Assembly (NCBI GenBank): GCA_002007465.1
Contig: LNAC01000108.1
Span: forward strand, 510,279-574,278
Source of the DNA: Ailurus styani
Taxonomy: Eukaryota > Chordata > Mammalia > Carnivora > Ailuridae
Reading direction: 5' to 3'
DNA: 64,000 nucleotides
Of this stretch, positions 10,425 through 22,859 are shown piece by piece. The position numbers were made by a program, and so were the translations under genes. Under the pieces are notes generated by a model. The model saw only the letters and a list, made by a program, of their open reading frames with translations, was not told the DNA's origin and searched no databases. Each line of letters starts with the position of its first letter. Position 1 is the stretch's first letter.

Positions 10425-13222
10425 TTAACTTCACTTATTGTTTTATTTACATTCCAGTACAGTTAATATACAGGTGTACAATATAGTGATTCAACACTTC
10501 CATACATCACCCAGTGCTCATCACCAGTGCCCTCCTTAATCCCCATTCCCTATTTCACCCATCTTCCCACTCCCTCCCCTCTGGTAATCATCTGTTTGTT
10601 CTCTATAGTTCAGTCTCTTGATTTGTCTTTCCCTCTCTCTTTTTTTTTTTCCTTTGCTCATCTGTTTTCTTAAATTCCACATGTTAATGGAATCATATGG
10701 TATTTGTCTTTGACTGACTTATTTTGCTTAGCATTATACCCTCTAGATCCATCTATGTCATTGCAAATGGCAAAATTTCATTCCTTTTATGGTTGAATAA
10801 TATTCCAGTGTGTATTTATACTACTTCTTCTAGATCCATTCATCTGTCAGTGGACACTGGGGCTGTCTCCATAATTTGGCTATTGTAAATAATGCTTCAA
10901 GAAACACAGCAGTACACATATCCCTTTGAGTTGGTGTTTTTGTACTTTTTGGATAAATACCCATAGTGAAATTCCTTGATCATACGGTAGTTCTATTTTT
11001 AACTTTTTGAGGAACCGCCATACTCTTTTCCACAGTGGCTGCACCAGTTTGCATTCCCACCAATAGAGCACGAGGGTTCCTTTTGCTCCACATCCTCCCC
11101 AACACTTACATCTTTTGTCTTTGATTTTAGTCATTCTGACAGGTGTGAGGTGGCATCTCACTGTAGTTTTGCTTTGCATTTCCCTGATGATGACTGATGT
11201 TGAGCATCTTTTCATGTGTCTGTTGGCCATCTGTATGTTGTCATTGGAGAAATGTCCATTCATGTCTTCCATCCATTTTTAATTGGATTATTTGCTTTTT
11301 TGGTGTTGAGTTGTGTAAGTTCTTTATCTATTTTGGATACTAACCCTTTATCAGGTGTGTCATTTGCAAATATCTTATCCCATTCAGTAGGTTGCCTTTT
11401 AGTGTTGTTGATTGTTTCTTTCACTATGCAGAAGCTTTTCATTTTTATGTAGTCTCAATAGTTTACTTTTGTTTTTATTTCTCTTGCCTCAGGATACAAA
11501 TCTAGAAAAATGTTGCTATAGCAGATGTCAGAGAAATTACTGCCTGTGCTCTCTTCTAGGATTTTTATGGTCTCAGGTCTCACATTTAGCTCTTTAACAT
11601 ATTTTGAGTTTGTTTTCATGTATGGTGTAAGAAAGTAGTCCAGTTTTATTCATTTGCATGTAGCTGTCAGTTTTCCCAACACCATTTGTTGAAGAGACAG
11701 TCTTTTTCCCATTGGATATTCCTCCTTGTTTTGTCAAAGATTAATTGATCATGTAATTGTGGGTTTGTTTCTCAGTTTTCTATTCTGTTCCATTGATTTA
11801 TGTGTCTATTTTTGTGCCAGCATCATACTGTTTTGATTATATTACTTTGTAATATAACTTGAAGTCTGGAACTGTGATATCTCCAGCTGTGCTTTTTTTT
11901 TTTTCAAGATTACTTTGGCTATTTGGGGTTTTCTGTTGTTCCATACAAATTTTAGGATTGTTTGTTGAGGTTCTGTGAAAAACATTATTGGTATTTTGAT
12001 TGATAGGGATTTCATTAAATCTATAGATTGATTTAGGTAGTATAGACATTTTAAAAATATTTGTTCTTCCAATCCATGAGCATGAAATTTCTTTCCATTT
12101 CTTTGCATCATCTTCAAGTATTTCTCTCATCAATGTTTTATAGTTTTCAAAATACAGGTCTTTCACTTCTTTGGTTGGCTTTATTCCTAGGTATATTATT
12201 ATTTTTGGTGCAATCATGATTGGGAGTGTTTTCTTAATTTTTCTTTCTACTACTTCATTAGTAATGTATAGAAATGCAACACATTTCTGAACATTGGTTT
12301 TGTATCTGTGACTTTACTGAATTCGTTTATCAGTTCTAATAGATTTTTGGTGGTCTTTCGGGTTTTCTTTTTTTTTAAGATTTTTCTTATTTATTTATTT
12401 GACAGAGAGAGAGAGAGAGAGAGCACAAGCAGGTGGAATGGCAAACAGAGGGAGAAGCAGCCTCCCCACTGAGCAAGGAGCTGGATTTGGGGCTCAATCC
12501 CAGGACTCTGGGATCACGAATTGAGTCTAACTGACTGAGCCACCCAGGTGCCCCCTGGGTTTTCTATATATAGTCATGTCATCTGCAAATAATGAAAGTT
12601 TTACTTCTTCTTTTACCAGTTTGGATGTCTTTTATTTCTTTTTCTTGTCTGATTGCTGTGTCTAGGACTTCTAGTACTATCTTGAATGAAAGTGCTGAGA
12701 GTGAATATCCATATCTTGTTGCTGTCCTTAGGGGAAAAGTCCTCAGTTTTTCCCCTCTGAGTATGATGTTCACTGTGAGTTTTTCATATATAGCCTTTAT
12801 TATGTTGAGGTGTTTTCTCTCTAAATCTACTTTGTTGAGGATTTTTATCATGAACAGACATTGCACTTTGTCAAGTGCTTTTTCTGCATCTCTTGAAATG
12901 ACCATATGGTTTTTATCCTTTCTCTTATTGATGTGATGTATCACACTGATTGATTTGCAAATACTGAACCATGCTTGAAGCCCAGGAATAAATCCCACTT
13001 GATCATGATGAGTGATTTTTTTCACTATATTGTGGGATTCGTGTTGCTAGTATTTTGTTGAGGAGTTTTGCATCTATGTTCATCAGAGATATTGGCCTGT
13101 AGTTATCTTTTTTTGTGGTGTCTTTATGTGGTCTTGGTATTAGGGTGATACTGGCCTTATAGAAGGAAGTTGGAAATTGTTTTTCCTCTTCTATTTTTTG
13201 GAATAGTTTGAGAAGAATAAGT
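10425..13222 (-). mobile_element. L1 retrotransposon, 3' half, antisense, defective
   Basis: Read on the minus strand, this runs from the middle of the ORF2 reverse transcriptase to the 3' end. Conserved reverse-transcriptase words are visible in broken frames (for example [19 protein letters not shown] near 13080-13130 and a FADD-box coding stretch near 12577). The C-terminal part lies at 10880-12217. The 3' untranslated region ends in poly-T at 10421-10432. Frames are broken by stops and shifts, and a can-SINE is inserted at 12369-12556. The left part of ORF2 and all of ORF1 are missing, so it is 5'-truncated. It cannot move on its own. Confidence 0.9.
12369..12556 (-). repeat. can-SINE nested in the L1
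   Basis: Older-type can-SINE with (GA)n after the A-rich end and a head ending GCCACCCAGGTGCCCC. GGGTTTTCT occurs on both sides (12360-12368 and 12557-12565), so it was inserted into the L1 just past the codons of the reverse-transcriptase FADD box. Confidence 0.9.
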
Positions 13223-13357
13223 AACTCTTTATTCAATGCCTTTTTTATGTCATTCTTTAATTTTTTTTTTTACTGTCTCCAGCAAATATTTGCCTACTCA
13301 GATTTTCTTCTTCATGAATCTTAGTACTTTATATTTTCCCACAAAAAAGGAAAAAGA
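13223..13357. other. Short AT-rich junction
   Basis: Sequence between the truncated end of the L1 and the next SINE, including a T-run at 13261-13272. Nothing was recognised. Confidence 0.4.
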
Positions 13358-13506
13358 GGGAGCCTGGGTGGGTCAGTGGGTTAAAGCCTCTGCCTTCGGC
13401 TCAGATAGTGATCTCAAGGTCCTGGGATCAAGGCCCACATCGAACTCCCTGCTTGGCAGGGAGCCTACTTCCTCCTCTCTCTCTGCCTGCCTCTCAGCCT
13501 GCTTGT

Positions 13507-13548
<42 letters not shown>

Positions 13549-13585
13549 AAATAAATAAATAAATAAATAAATAAAATCTTTTTAA
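13358..13585 (+). repeat. can-SINE with internal (CT)n microsatellite
   Basis: Head GGGAGCCTGGGTGGGTCAG, CT-rich middle expanded to about 36 bases of pure TC (13510-13545), and an (AAATA)n tail. Flanked by the 15-base duplication AAAAAAGGAAAAAGA (13343-13357 and 13586-13600). Confidence 0.95.
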
Positions 13586-13600
13586 AAAAAAGGAAAAAGA

Positions 13601-15490
13601 AAATGCTATTTGAATTATGTGTTTGGGCAGCCTTAGGTAATCATGCCATCTATTCTCACTTTGCTTACACTTCAACTAAAAGCCCTAAATAAAATTGTTC
13701 CTTGGCTTCTTTGAGTGCCATGTGGAAATATTTTGTATCAGAGTTATACTAGTTTGGTGGGCTGCCACTAAACTATTACTAAGCATGAGCTTATGTAACG
13801 GGGAATTTGGGCAAAAAAATGACACATCTGACATCTACAATAGCAAAATGCCATCATGTCCACTTCAGCCCATTAAGCCAACTAACAAGAACCATCCTCT
13901 TAAATCTGGACTTTCATCCAGAGTATTAGTGACTCTTAGCTTTAATAAATCGGATTTATCCTTCATCTGTTAAGTCTGAGAGTTTAATACAATTAAATGG
14001 CTTTCCCTGGTGGAGTATACATTTTATTCCTGGGTCTGTATGTTTAGGGTCTTTATTAAGTGCAAAATACTATTTCTAAAAGACCATAGCCCTTGCTCCA
14101 CCGCACTGCACAGGAGGGAAGGCCAAACAGAACACCAAAGTACACAGACAACATGAGCGTGTGGGGGACTGGATTACTTAGGCCATGTCCTGAGCTCAGA
14201 GAATCTCGATCATCCCAGCTTGGCTATGACCCAGAGGATCTCTAAGAGCAGAAACAGAAACTCAAGGGTTGGGGGATGGTGGATTCTTACAAGGGGAATG
14301 AGGGATAGACATGGAAAGTCAAGTTCAGCACAGGACCCATAAAGCTTCTTAAGACCAGATGCCCAGGCATTAGGTTAGGACTACAGGTGCCCAACCCAAG
14401 TTTTAGCTATAGGAAAAACCATTCTCAGCCTTACATAAATCAGTCCCTGCAGAGAACAAAATGCAGTATGGCAGGGAGCCCAGATAGCTTCCTGGAATTG
14501 GCTTGAGAAAGGCCCCCAGAGGAACTGAGAGATAACAGCAGGGTGTATCTGAGCCAGACCTAGAGTACCTGGAGTAGAGACAATGAGGGGACAAGCCTAG
14601 ACTGAGAACAACAACCCAGCAGTAACATCGGCAGAAGTCTGGACACTATTTCCAAGTGAGATTATACATACAATTGTGCTTTAGCATGTCTGTCAAAAGC
14701 ATTCAAAATTTACATCTTTGAAACATACCACAATTTTAATATACAATTATTTACTATCTAATAAGCAAGCGCCTCAAGAAGTAAAAGCAGCCCAGGCATT
14801 TCAACTCCTGAAAGGCTTTGAAATGAGAAAACTGGACTAAGGATTTTAGTAATCTGACTTTCTAGGTCTCCTCCACTAGACCATGAGATCCCTGAGAGCC
14901 TGGACTATACATTTACAAAACCCACAGTAGGGAAATTCCCACAAAAAGTATCCATCTCTAAACCAGAAAAAAAATGAGTTCATTAAGGTTTATATAATTT
15001 AATTGAACTGAATTCATTGATTCTGACAGGGCACAGTAGGAATACTTTCAAAAGAATAAAGTCCATGAGTTTATTTGCAATATATGAAGAAGTAGAGACC
15101 AAGAGATTTACAACCAATTTAAGAGGAGAGAACTCCAGGATATTACATGAAGGCAGGTAAGTGTCATGAAAGGAAAGGAAAGGAAGCTACATCCCTGGAG
15201 CATGGGGCAAAGGTGTGGGGGGGGGATGGGGCAGATACCCAAGCAGACAAGAGAAGTTCAGCCACCTCTAGACAGGTATCCAACCCCTTCCCAGTGGGGA
15301 GGGAGTCCTAGGAGAAACTGATCTACCTCCCACCATGGAAGCTGAAGTGAAGAGAAAACAACTTTTCCCTGGAAGCTAGCAACCAGGGACCATGATTTAA
15401 GTTCAGTCAGTCAGATGTCTCTGCCTAGGTCCCTCCTGGAAGTGCTGCCTAGACACAGGACAGGTAAAGATGAGCCCAGAGACATGACGG
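13601..15490. other. Intergenic, nothing recognised
   Basis: About 1.9 kb of AT-rich, apparently unique sequence. No supported gene, RNA or repeat family. A short GGAAA-type run occurs at 15170-15185 and a G-run near 15220. Confidence 0.5.
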
Positions 15491-15625
15491 TGTCTTAGTC
15501 GGTTTGGGCTGCTATAACAAAAATACCATAAACTAAGTGGCTCAAACAACAATTGTTTATTTCTCACAGTTCTGGAGGCCAGGAAGTCAGAGGTCAGAGT
15601 GCCAGACTACCTACATACACTTTAA
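15491..15625 (-). repeat. MLT1-type LTR fragment, antisense
   Basis: GTCTTAGTCGGTTTGGGCTG, then CTATAACAAAAATACCATAA and CACAGTTCTGGAGGCCAGGA, match the antisense start of the same LTR family as 5884-6314. The similarity fades after about 15625, so the copy is truncated or very diverged. Confidence 0.75.
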
Positions 15626-16094
15626 TAATGATATGGGAACAGGAGACAAGGCTTTGGGCCCACTTGTGGCAGAATTGGAACTGAGACTCCTGATAAAGCC
15701 AGAAGTGTCTCTCTCAATCTCTCTCTCTCAGCCCTGGTGCTAGTGGATGCCTCCCTAGAGATTTAGTAACCATAAACCTGTTTTCACACAAGTATGGAGT
15801 TCAATTTCTGCTCTTCAGCCAGATACCCCAAACTCAGCAATTAACATAATGAGTAGTCTTTGGCCAATATGAGCCTTAGGGCACCTGGAAGAAACTGAAA
15901 GAAAGTCACTGTTGAGGGATGTTTCCTCAAGCAAAGCCACATGGAAATCCCATAGAAAAGCCCCACCATATATGGACACACAATCCAAAATTACAAAACA
16001 CACAAGAAAATAATACACTATGAATTAGAATAAGCAAAACAAAATACAAAAGGATTTGACCTCCCAAAAACTTCAAATCATTGGGCCACTGGAT

Positions 16095-16595
16095 AGATTC
16101 AATAGATTGAATTGTGACAGATTGAATTAGTGGCCCCAGTACTTTATCCCTCCTTGCATCTACACCCTTGCAATGGCCTCATCAAAGGCAGAGTGTACTT
16201 TTACACCCCTTAACTTAGAACTTAAGTAGATGCCTTGTTTTCACCAATGGCATGTGGAGGAAGTAACCATGGATCAGTTCCCAGACTAAGCCTTAAGACG
16301 TCTCATATATTTGTTTGTTCTTTTGTGCCTCTTCGATCATCATGAGAAGATCCTCCCCTCAGTGGCTGTTGCCCTGTCAGCCAGGGCCCGGAATAAACAC
16401 CCTAGAAGCAGAGCTTCCCCAGCTGACCACAGTTCTGCAGTGAGAAATGGAGCCACAGCAGCCACCACAGTGTTAAGCAGAGGCTCCCAGTTGAGCCTAA
16501 CCTCACTCTACAGAGCTATCCCAGTCAATCAACAGATGCATAAGAAGGCCACTAAATTTTGGGGTGATAATTTACACAATATTGTTATGTAAATA
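16095..16595 (+). repeat. MLT1-type LTR, sense (MLT1D-like)
   Basis: The segment with CACCAATGGCATGTGGAGGA and the end GGCCACTAAATTTTGGGGTG (about 16545-16565) resembles older MLT1 LTRs. The middle is diverged. An interrupted open frame within it is not a gene. Confidence 0.6.
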
Positions 16596-16965
16596 GGTAA
16601 GTTATACAAATAAATATGTCTAAAATGATTAAGAAAAAAACAAAAAGAAATAAAAAGTGAGCAAAAAAGATATTGTTAAGAAATTAAGGTCCACACATTT
16701 GAGAGAACTAAATCAAACTTACAGAGCAATTTTTAGAAGTAACTGAAATTTAAACTAATGGAGAATTGTGCTTCTACTCACAAAGAATCAACCGCTATGA
16801 AAAAATCCCCTCCCATTATAAAAACTAGAAAATCCATATAAAACATATTAATCAACTCCTTTGGACTTTGACCAATAGGCAGTAAAGGACTATCACCCCT
16901 GAGAGAACGGAAGGTGGGCACTATGATTGCCCCCATTTCACTGTGTGGAAACAGCTTTCAGGCGT

Positions 16966-17029
16966 CAGAGCAAAGAAGCAGGTCAGACAGAGACCAGCAG
17001 AGCAAAGAAGCAGGTCAGACAGAGACCAG
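16966..17029. repeat. Perfect tandem duplication, 32-base unit
   Basis: Two identical copies (16966-16997 and 16998-17029) of a unit beginning CAGAGCAAAGAAGCAGGTCA. Perfect identity suggests a recent slippage or duplication event. Confidence 0.97.
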
Positions 17030-17500
17030 CAGTCTTGTTGAATTGAAGAAAAAGAGATCAGAGTTAAGGGATGCCAAGACAGGTAGGCTGTCTAGGGCAG
17101 AGTAACACAGAAGATGGAGCCTCACAGAGAAAGAACTCAAGAGATCCTCAGAAGGGTCCTTTGAGGCAGGGTGACACCCTATGAAGACAAGTCAAGAATC
17201 ACTGAAAAATTCAAGCTGAACAAATCCTGGTCTAATCCAGGTTTTAACAAATCCCCAGGTCTAGAACAGTTCACATTTCCACCTGCCAGATTAGAGAGAC
17301 CACATAAATCATGAGGCCATGAAAAAAAAGTGAGGGCATTGCATAGTAGTGGAGTGACATTAGCTGCATATTAAGGGATCTTCTGGACCAGTCCTAACAA
17401 AACTTAAAAGTAAGCTTCATTATGATCTAACTAATCCCAAGTAACTTAGTTGTATGCTAGAACAATCTGAACTTCATTTAAAGGAATAGAATTCAATTAA

Positions 17501-17552
17501 GAATTACCAGGCATGCAAAGAAGCATGAATTACCAGGCATGCAAAGAAGCGT
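17501..17552. repeat. Tandem duplication, 26-base unit
   Basis: Two copies (17501-17526 and 17527-17552) of a unit beginning GAATTACCAGGCATGCAAAG, differing at one base near the end. Confidence 0.95.
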
Positions 17553-17646
17553 GGTTAACCAATAACCACGAGAAATTTCAATAAATATAAACAGACCCAA
17601 TAATTATAGATTTGAAGGAATTATCAAAAAGTAAGTTAAAAGAGTT

Positions 17647-17648
17647 AT

Positions 17649-17702
<54 letters not shown>
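17647..17702. repeat. Compound microsatellite (TA)n(GA)n
   Basis: A pure TA run followed directly by a pure GA run, about 56 bases in total. Confidence 0.97.
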
Positions 17703-17703
<1 letters not shown>

Positions 17704-20046
17704 TTATGCTCAGGATATAAAGGAAAACATGAGCATCCTGAAGGCAATGATGGAAAATATTTTTTAAAGATCAAAATGGAACTTATGCAGTAAAAAATGC
17801 AATATCTGAAATTTTTTAATACACTAAGATTTACATTGGATCAGACATTGTAGTGAAAATTATGAGTAAAACTGGAGATATACCAAGAGAACCTATTCAA
17901 AATGAAGTGCAAAAGAAACACTGAAAAAAAAAATTGAGCAGAGTCCCACCACCTATGGAACAATATCAAATAGTCTAACAAAGAAGTGGGAAAATACTAG
18001 AAATAAAAAGAAGAAAAAGAGAAGACAGAAAAAAACATTTAAAGAAAAATGTGACCAAAAAAATTGAAGTTGATGAAAGCCATAAACATCTCAATGAAAA
18101 AGCACAATGAACACAAGAAGAACAAATATAATCACACCAAGGTACAACATAATCAAATAGTTGAAAACCAAAGATACAGAGATTATCTTAGTAGCAACCA
18201 CAATTTTTTTAAAAGCATTACATATAAAAGAACAAAAAATGAGAGAAAATTTATCAACAAAAACTAAGCAAGCCAAAGAAAAATGGCACAATATTTCTAG
18301 AGTTAAAAAAACAAAAACAAAAAACAGTGTACTCCTTATTCCCCATCACCTATTTAACCCACTAAGAAGTACACTTATCATTATGGGAAAAAAAGAGGGG
18401 GGGGAATTAGTTTGGGGAAGGTATGCAGGTCCATTTCAACTGAATCAAGAAGTTGTTGTATTTTTTTAATTATCTACAGTACATAAGTATTAACATTTGT
18501 TAAATACTGGGAATGGATTCCCAGGCACTCTACTATCTTATATATTTCCGAAGGTTTGAAATGTTTCCTAACAAAAGATGATAAGTAATAACAAATAAAA
18601 GCAAAACAACAACAACAAAAAGAACTATTAATCTAGAACTCTAAATTCAGGGAAAATAGATTATGAAAATGAAAGTGAGACTTCCAGTTTCCAGTCCAGC
18701 ATGTTAGGAATTCAGAAGTCACCATTCCATCCTAACAACAACTAAAAAGCTGAACAAACTAAAAAACCAAAAACTTTTCTTGGATCTGTAAGAGAATTGA
18801 GGTCCCAAGGCAAACTGACGCCCCCAAAAAAGAAAGACCAAGAGGTACATATAGAAAATCACAATAGATGAGACCCACCCACTGAGACCTCTGACAGAAC
18901 CAGTGCCAGGGTAGGAAAACCTAAACAATAATTGACAAATTCCTAGAAACTCCTTATGGACAAATCTGAATCCAAAATTCCAGGGGGACCTAGTCATGGG
19001 GTGTGGAGGTCCCCACACTTCTGTGAGGTTTACCTTCAAAGGCTCAACTAGGTTCTCACGGTGAATATCAGAGAAAAATCCCCTCATACTTCCTGCAATG
19101 GGAGGGGAAAGTAGCTGTTGTGAAATACATCAGAGAGTTCTGTTCTTCTGAACAAGGTCTGCCCTCAGAGAAACTACTGAACCAGAACCTAATCTGTCGG
19201 CACTTCATGGGAGCCTAACTGACCTGGGGGAAGAAAAATACTCAACCCTAGCCCACTCTAGCCAACTCATCCCATCTAATGGGGAGGAGGGAAGATGTAG
19301 ACATAGCTGAGAAGCACTTGTGAAGTTCACAATCCAGAAACACAGGCTCATTAAGAGACTGAAACTCATCATAAGACTAAAGAACACTTCCCCCACACCC
19401 ACACCTTACCACCACATTACTAAAGTCCTACTTATAGCAGTTTCTTTTACCCAGTACATCATGACCAGTTATCAAGAGAAAAATCACAAAGCATACTGAA
19501 AAGCAAAACCACAGTTTGAGGAAACAGAGCAAACATCAGAACCAGACATAGATATGACAGGATTTGTCAGCCTGGGAATTTAAAACAATGATGAATAATA
19601 TTCTAAGAATTCTAATGAATAAAGTAGGATACAAGAATAGCTGGGTAATGTAAGCAGAGAGATGGAAATTCTAAGAAAGAATTAAAAAGAAATAGTAGAG
19701 ATCAAAAACACTGTAACAGAAATGAAAAATGTCCTCAGTGGGCTTATTAGTAGACTGGACACAGCTGAGGAAAGACTCTCTGAGCTTGAAGATATCTCAA
19801 TAGAAATCTCCAAAACTAAAAACAAAATGAAAAAAGACTGAAAAAAAAAAACCAGAACAGAATATCCAATAACTGTGGGACAACTACAAAAGGTATAACA
19901 TACACATAATGGGAATGCCAGAAGAAGAAAGGAACAGAAGAAATATGTGAAGGAATAATGACTCAGAATTTCCCCAGATTAATGTCGGACACAAGCCACA
20001 GATTGAGGAGGCTCAGAGAACACCAAGCAAGAAAAATACCCCTCTC

Positions 20047-20086
20047 CAAAAACAAAATAACAACAACAACAACAACAACAACAAAA
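20047..20086. repeat. (CAA)n microsatellite
   Basis: About ten AAC/CAA units within the fossil L1. Confidence 0.95.
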
Positions 20087-20096
20087 CAATAACACA

Positions 20097-20199
20097 TTTA
20101 TTTTTTGATTTCCTGCAAATCTAATATGATATGACCTAGACATATGAAATATATGACCTAGACATACCATATTCAAATTGCAGGAAATCAAAAAATAAA
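20097..20199. repeat. Inverted duplication (hairpin-forming)
   Basis: Arms of 32 bases at 20097-20128 and 20168-20199 are reverse complements at 29 positions (TTTATTTTTTGATTTCCTGC versus its complement). The loop holds a direct repeat ATATGACCTAGACAT at 20129-20143 and 20151-20165. It lies inside fossil L1 sequence. Confidence 0.93.
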
Positions 20200-20689
20200 G
20201 AAAAAATCCTGAAAGAATTTAGAGTAAAAAAAAAACACCTTACCTATAGAGAAACAGAGCTAAGAATTATATCCAATTTCTTCTCAGAAAGAAGAGAGTG
20301 GGGTGAAATATTTAAAGAGTTGAGAGGAAAAAGTCACCAACCAAAAATAAAGGAGAAATAAAGACTTTCTCAGACAAACAAAAACTGAAGAAATTGTTTG
20401 CCAGTATACATGCCATGAAAGAAATATTGAAAGAATTTCTTTAGAGAGAAGGAAAATTATATAGGTCAGAAACTCGTAAAGAAAGAAAGAAATCAGAGAA
20501 GGTATAAGTGAAGATAAAATAAAAACTTTTATTTTTCCTGTTTTTATTTGATCTAACAGGTTTGTTCAAAAACAATAATACCAAATATCTATTCAAGTGT
20601 GTGTGTGTGTTTATATATGTGAAATGGACGGTGAGAAAAAACTAGGATTATTTCACTCTCATAAACTATTCACACTACCCATGAAGTGG

Positions 20690-22500
20690 TATAATATCAT
20701 TAGAAAATGGGTTTGGATTAGCTGATGTTGATATTGATAAGAAAAAATTAAAACTGTCTTTGTTCACAGGTGACATGATTATCTACATAGAAAATCCAAA
20801 AGAATCAACCAAAGAAACTCCTAGAACTAACAAGCAATGTAGCAAGGTTGCCAGGATACAATTTTAATATACAATAATCAATCACTTTCCTATATACCAT
20901 CAATGAACAATTGGAATTTAAAATTAAAAACACAATATCACTTACACTAGCACCCCCCATTATATATTTAGGTATAAATCAAACAAAATACGTACAAGAT
21001 CTATGTGAGGAAAAGTACAAAACTCTGATGAAATAAATCAAAGAATTAAATAAAGAATTAAATAAATGGAGAGATATTCCATGTTCATGGATAGGAAGAC
21101 CCAATAGTATCAAGATGTCAGTTCTTCCCAACTTGATCTACAGATTAAATGCAGTCCAAATCAAAATCCTAACAAGTTATCTTGTGGGCATCAACACACC
21201 AACCATAAAGTTTATAGATAGAGGCAAAATATCCAGAAGAGCCAACATAATACTGAAAGAGAAGGACAAAGTTGGAAGATTGACACTACCCAACTTCAAG
21301 GCTTACTATAAAGCTGTAGGAATCAAGACAAGGTGATTTTGGTGAGAGAACAGAAAGGTAGATCAGTGAAATAGAATAGGGAGCACAGAAATTAACCCAT
21401 ATAAATATGGCCAATTTTTGAAAAAGGAGCAGAGGTAATACAATGGAGAAAGGACAGTCTTTTTAACAAANCAAAAAAAAAAAAAAAAAAAAAAAGAATC
21501 CAGACACAGATCTTAGAATTAGCTCAAAATGGATCATAGATCTAAATATAAGATGCAAAACTATAAAACTCCTAGAAGATAACATAGGAGAAATTCTAGA
21601 TTACATTGGGCTTGGCAATGACTTTTTAAATAAACACCAAAGGCACAATCCATAAAAGAAGCAATTGAAAAGCTAGACTTTATTAAAATTAACAATTTCT
21701 CCTCTGTGAAAGACAGTCAAGAGAATGAAAAGACAAGTGCCAGACCGAGAAAAATTATTTGCAAAAGACATCTAATAAAGAACTGTTATCCAAAATATAC
21801 AAAGAACTCTTAAAACTCAGTGATAAGAAATCAACAACCTAATTAAAAAATTGGCCAAAGACTTTACCGGACATCTCACCAAAAAAGATATACAGATGAC
21901 AAATAAGCATATGAAAAGATATGCCACATCAGATGTCTTAGGGAAATTAGGGAAACAAGATACCACCTCACAACTATTAGAATCCCCAAAGTCCAGAACA
22001 CAAACCACCAAATGAGAATATGGAGCAACAAGAACATTTCATTCATTGCTGATGGAAATGCAAAATACTACAGCCACTTTGGAAGATAGTTTGGTGGTTT
22101 CTTATAAAACTAAATATACTCTTACCATATGATCCTGCAATTGTTCTCCTTGGTATCTCTCCAAATTTGAAATTTCATTCCTACACAAAAACCTGTATGT
22201 AGATGGCTATAGCTTTATTCATAATTGCCAAAACTTGGAGACAACTAAGATGTCCTTCAGTAGGTAAGTAGATAAATAAACTGTGGTACATCCAAATAAC
22301 AGAATACCATTCAGCACTAAAAAGAAACAAGTTATTAAGCCATGAAAAGAGATGGAGGAAACTTAAATGCATATTACTTAGTAAAATACATCAATCTGAA
22401 AAGACTATATACTGTATGATTTCAACTATATGTATGACATATATGTATGACATTCTGGAAGAGGTAAAACTATGAAATTAGTAAAAACAGCAGTGGTTGC
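20690..22500 (+). repeat. Fossil L1 ORF2, reverse transcriptase to C-terminal part
   Basis: The codons of the reverse-transcriptase active site can be seen near 20762 (CTTTGTTCACAGGTGACATG, giving a degraded form of the FADD box). Typical downstream L1 words follow: CCATGTTCATGGATAGGAAG near 21080-21100, AGGCTTACTATAAAGCTGTA near 21299-21318, and ATAAACTGTGGTACATCCA near 22275. Many stops and shifts. A single N lies at 21471 before an A-run. Confidence 0.85.
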
Positions 22501-22859
22501 CAGAAATTAGGGAGAAGAGAGGGATGAATAACCCTGAATAGCAAAGATGAATAACAAACAGATGATTTTAGGGCAATGAAACTATTCTGTATGATACTAC
22601 ATGTCCTTATACAATTGTCAAAACCCACAGAATATACAACACCAAGAATGAGCCCTAACGTAAACTATAGACTTTGGGTGATAACAATGGATCAATGTTT
22701 CATCAATTATAACAAATGTACCACTCTGGTGCCAGATGTCGATGATGTCGATAGTGGGAGAGGTTTGGGGGTGGGGGCAGGAAACAGGAGGTATATGGGA
22801 ACTCTCTGTACTTTCTGCTTAATTTTGCTGTGAACCTGAAATTGCTGTAAAAAAAATAC

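Larger units (their letters stand above)
16596..18669. other. AT-rich intergenic sequence with local duplications
   Basis: No gene recognised. It holds two short tandem duplications (16966-17029, 17501-17552) and a compound dinucleotide repeat (17647-17702), which are listed separately. Parts from about 17760 to 18460 are A-rich and may be fossil L1, but I cannot show it. Confidence 0.45.
18670..20580 (+). repeat. Fossil L1, 5' and ORF1-side part
   Basis: The segment order (AGACTGAAACTCATCATAAG, then GACTCAGAATTTCCCCAGAT, then AGGCTCAGAGAACACCAAGC and AAAAAATCCTGAAAGAATTT) resembles the non-coding and ORF1-side region of old L1 elements. No reading frame is retained. The exact subfamily cannot be given. 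Confidence 0.55.

Noticed and set aside
10880..13236. Several minus-strand frames with reverse-transcriptase similarity
   Set aside because: They are broken pieces of one L1 ORF2, not host genes, and are described as a mobile element.
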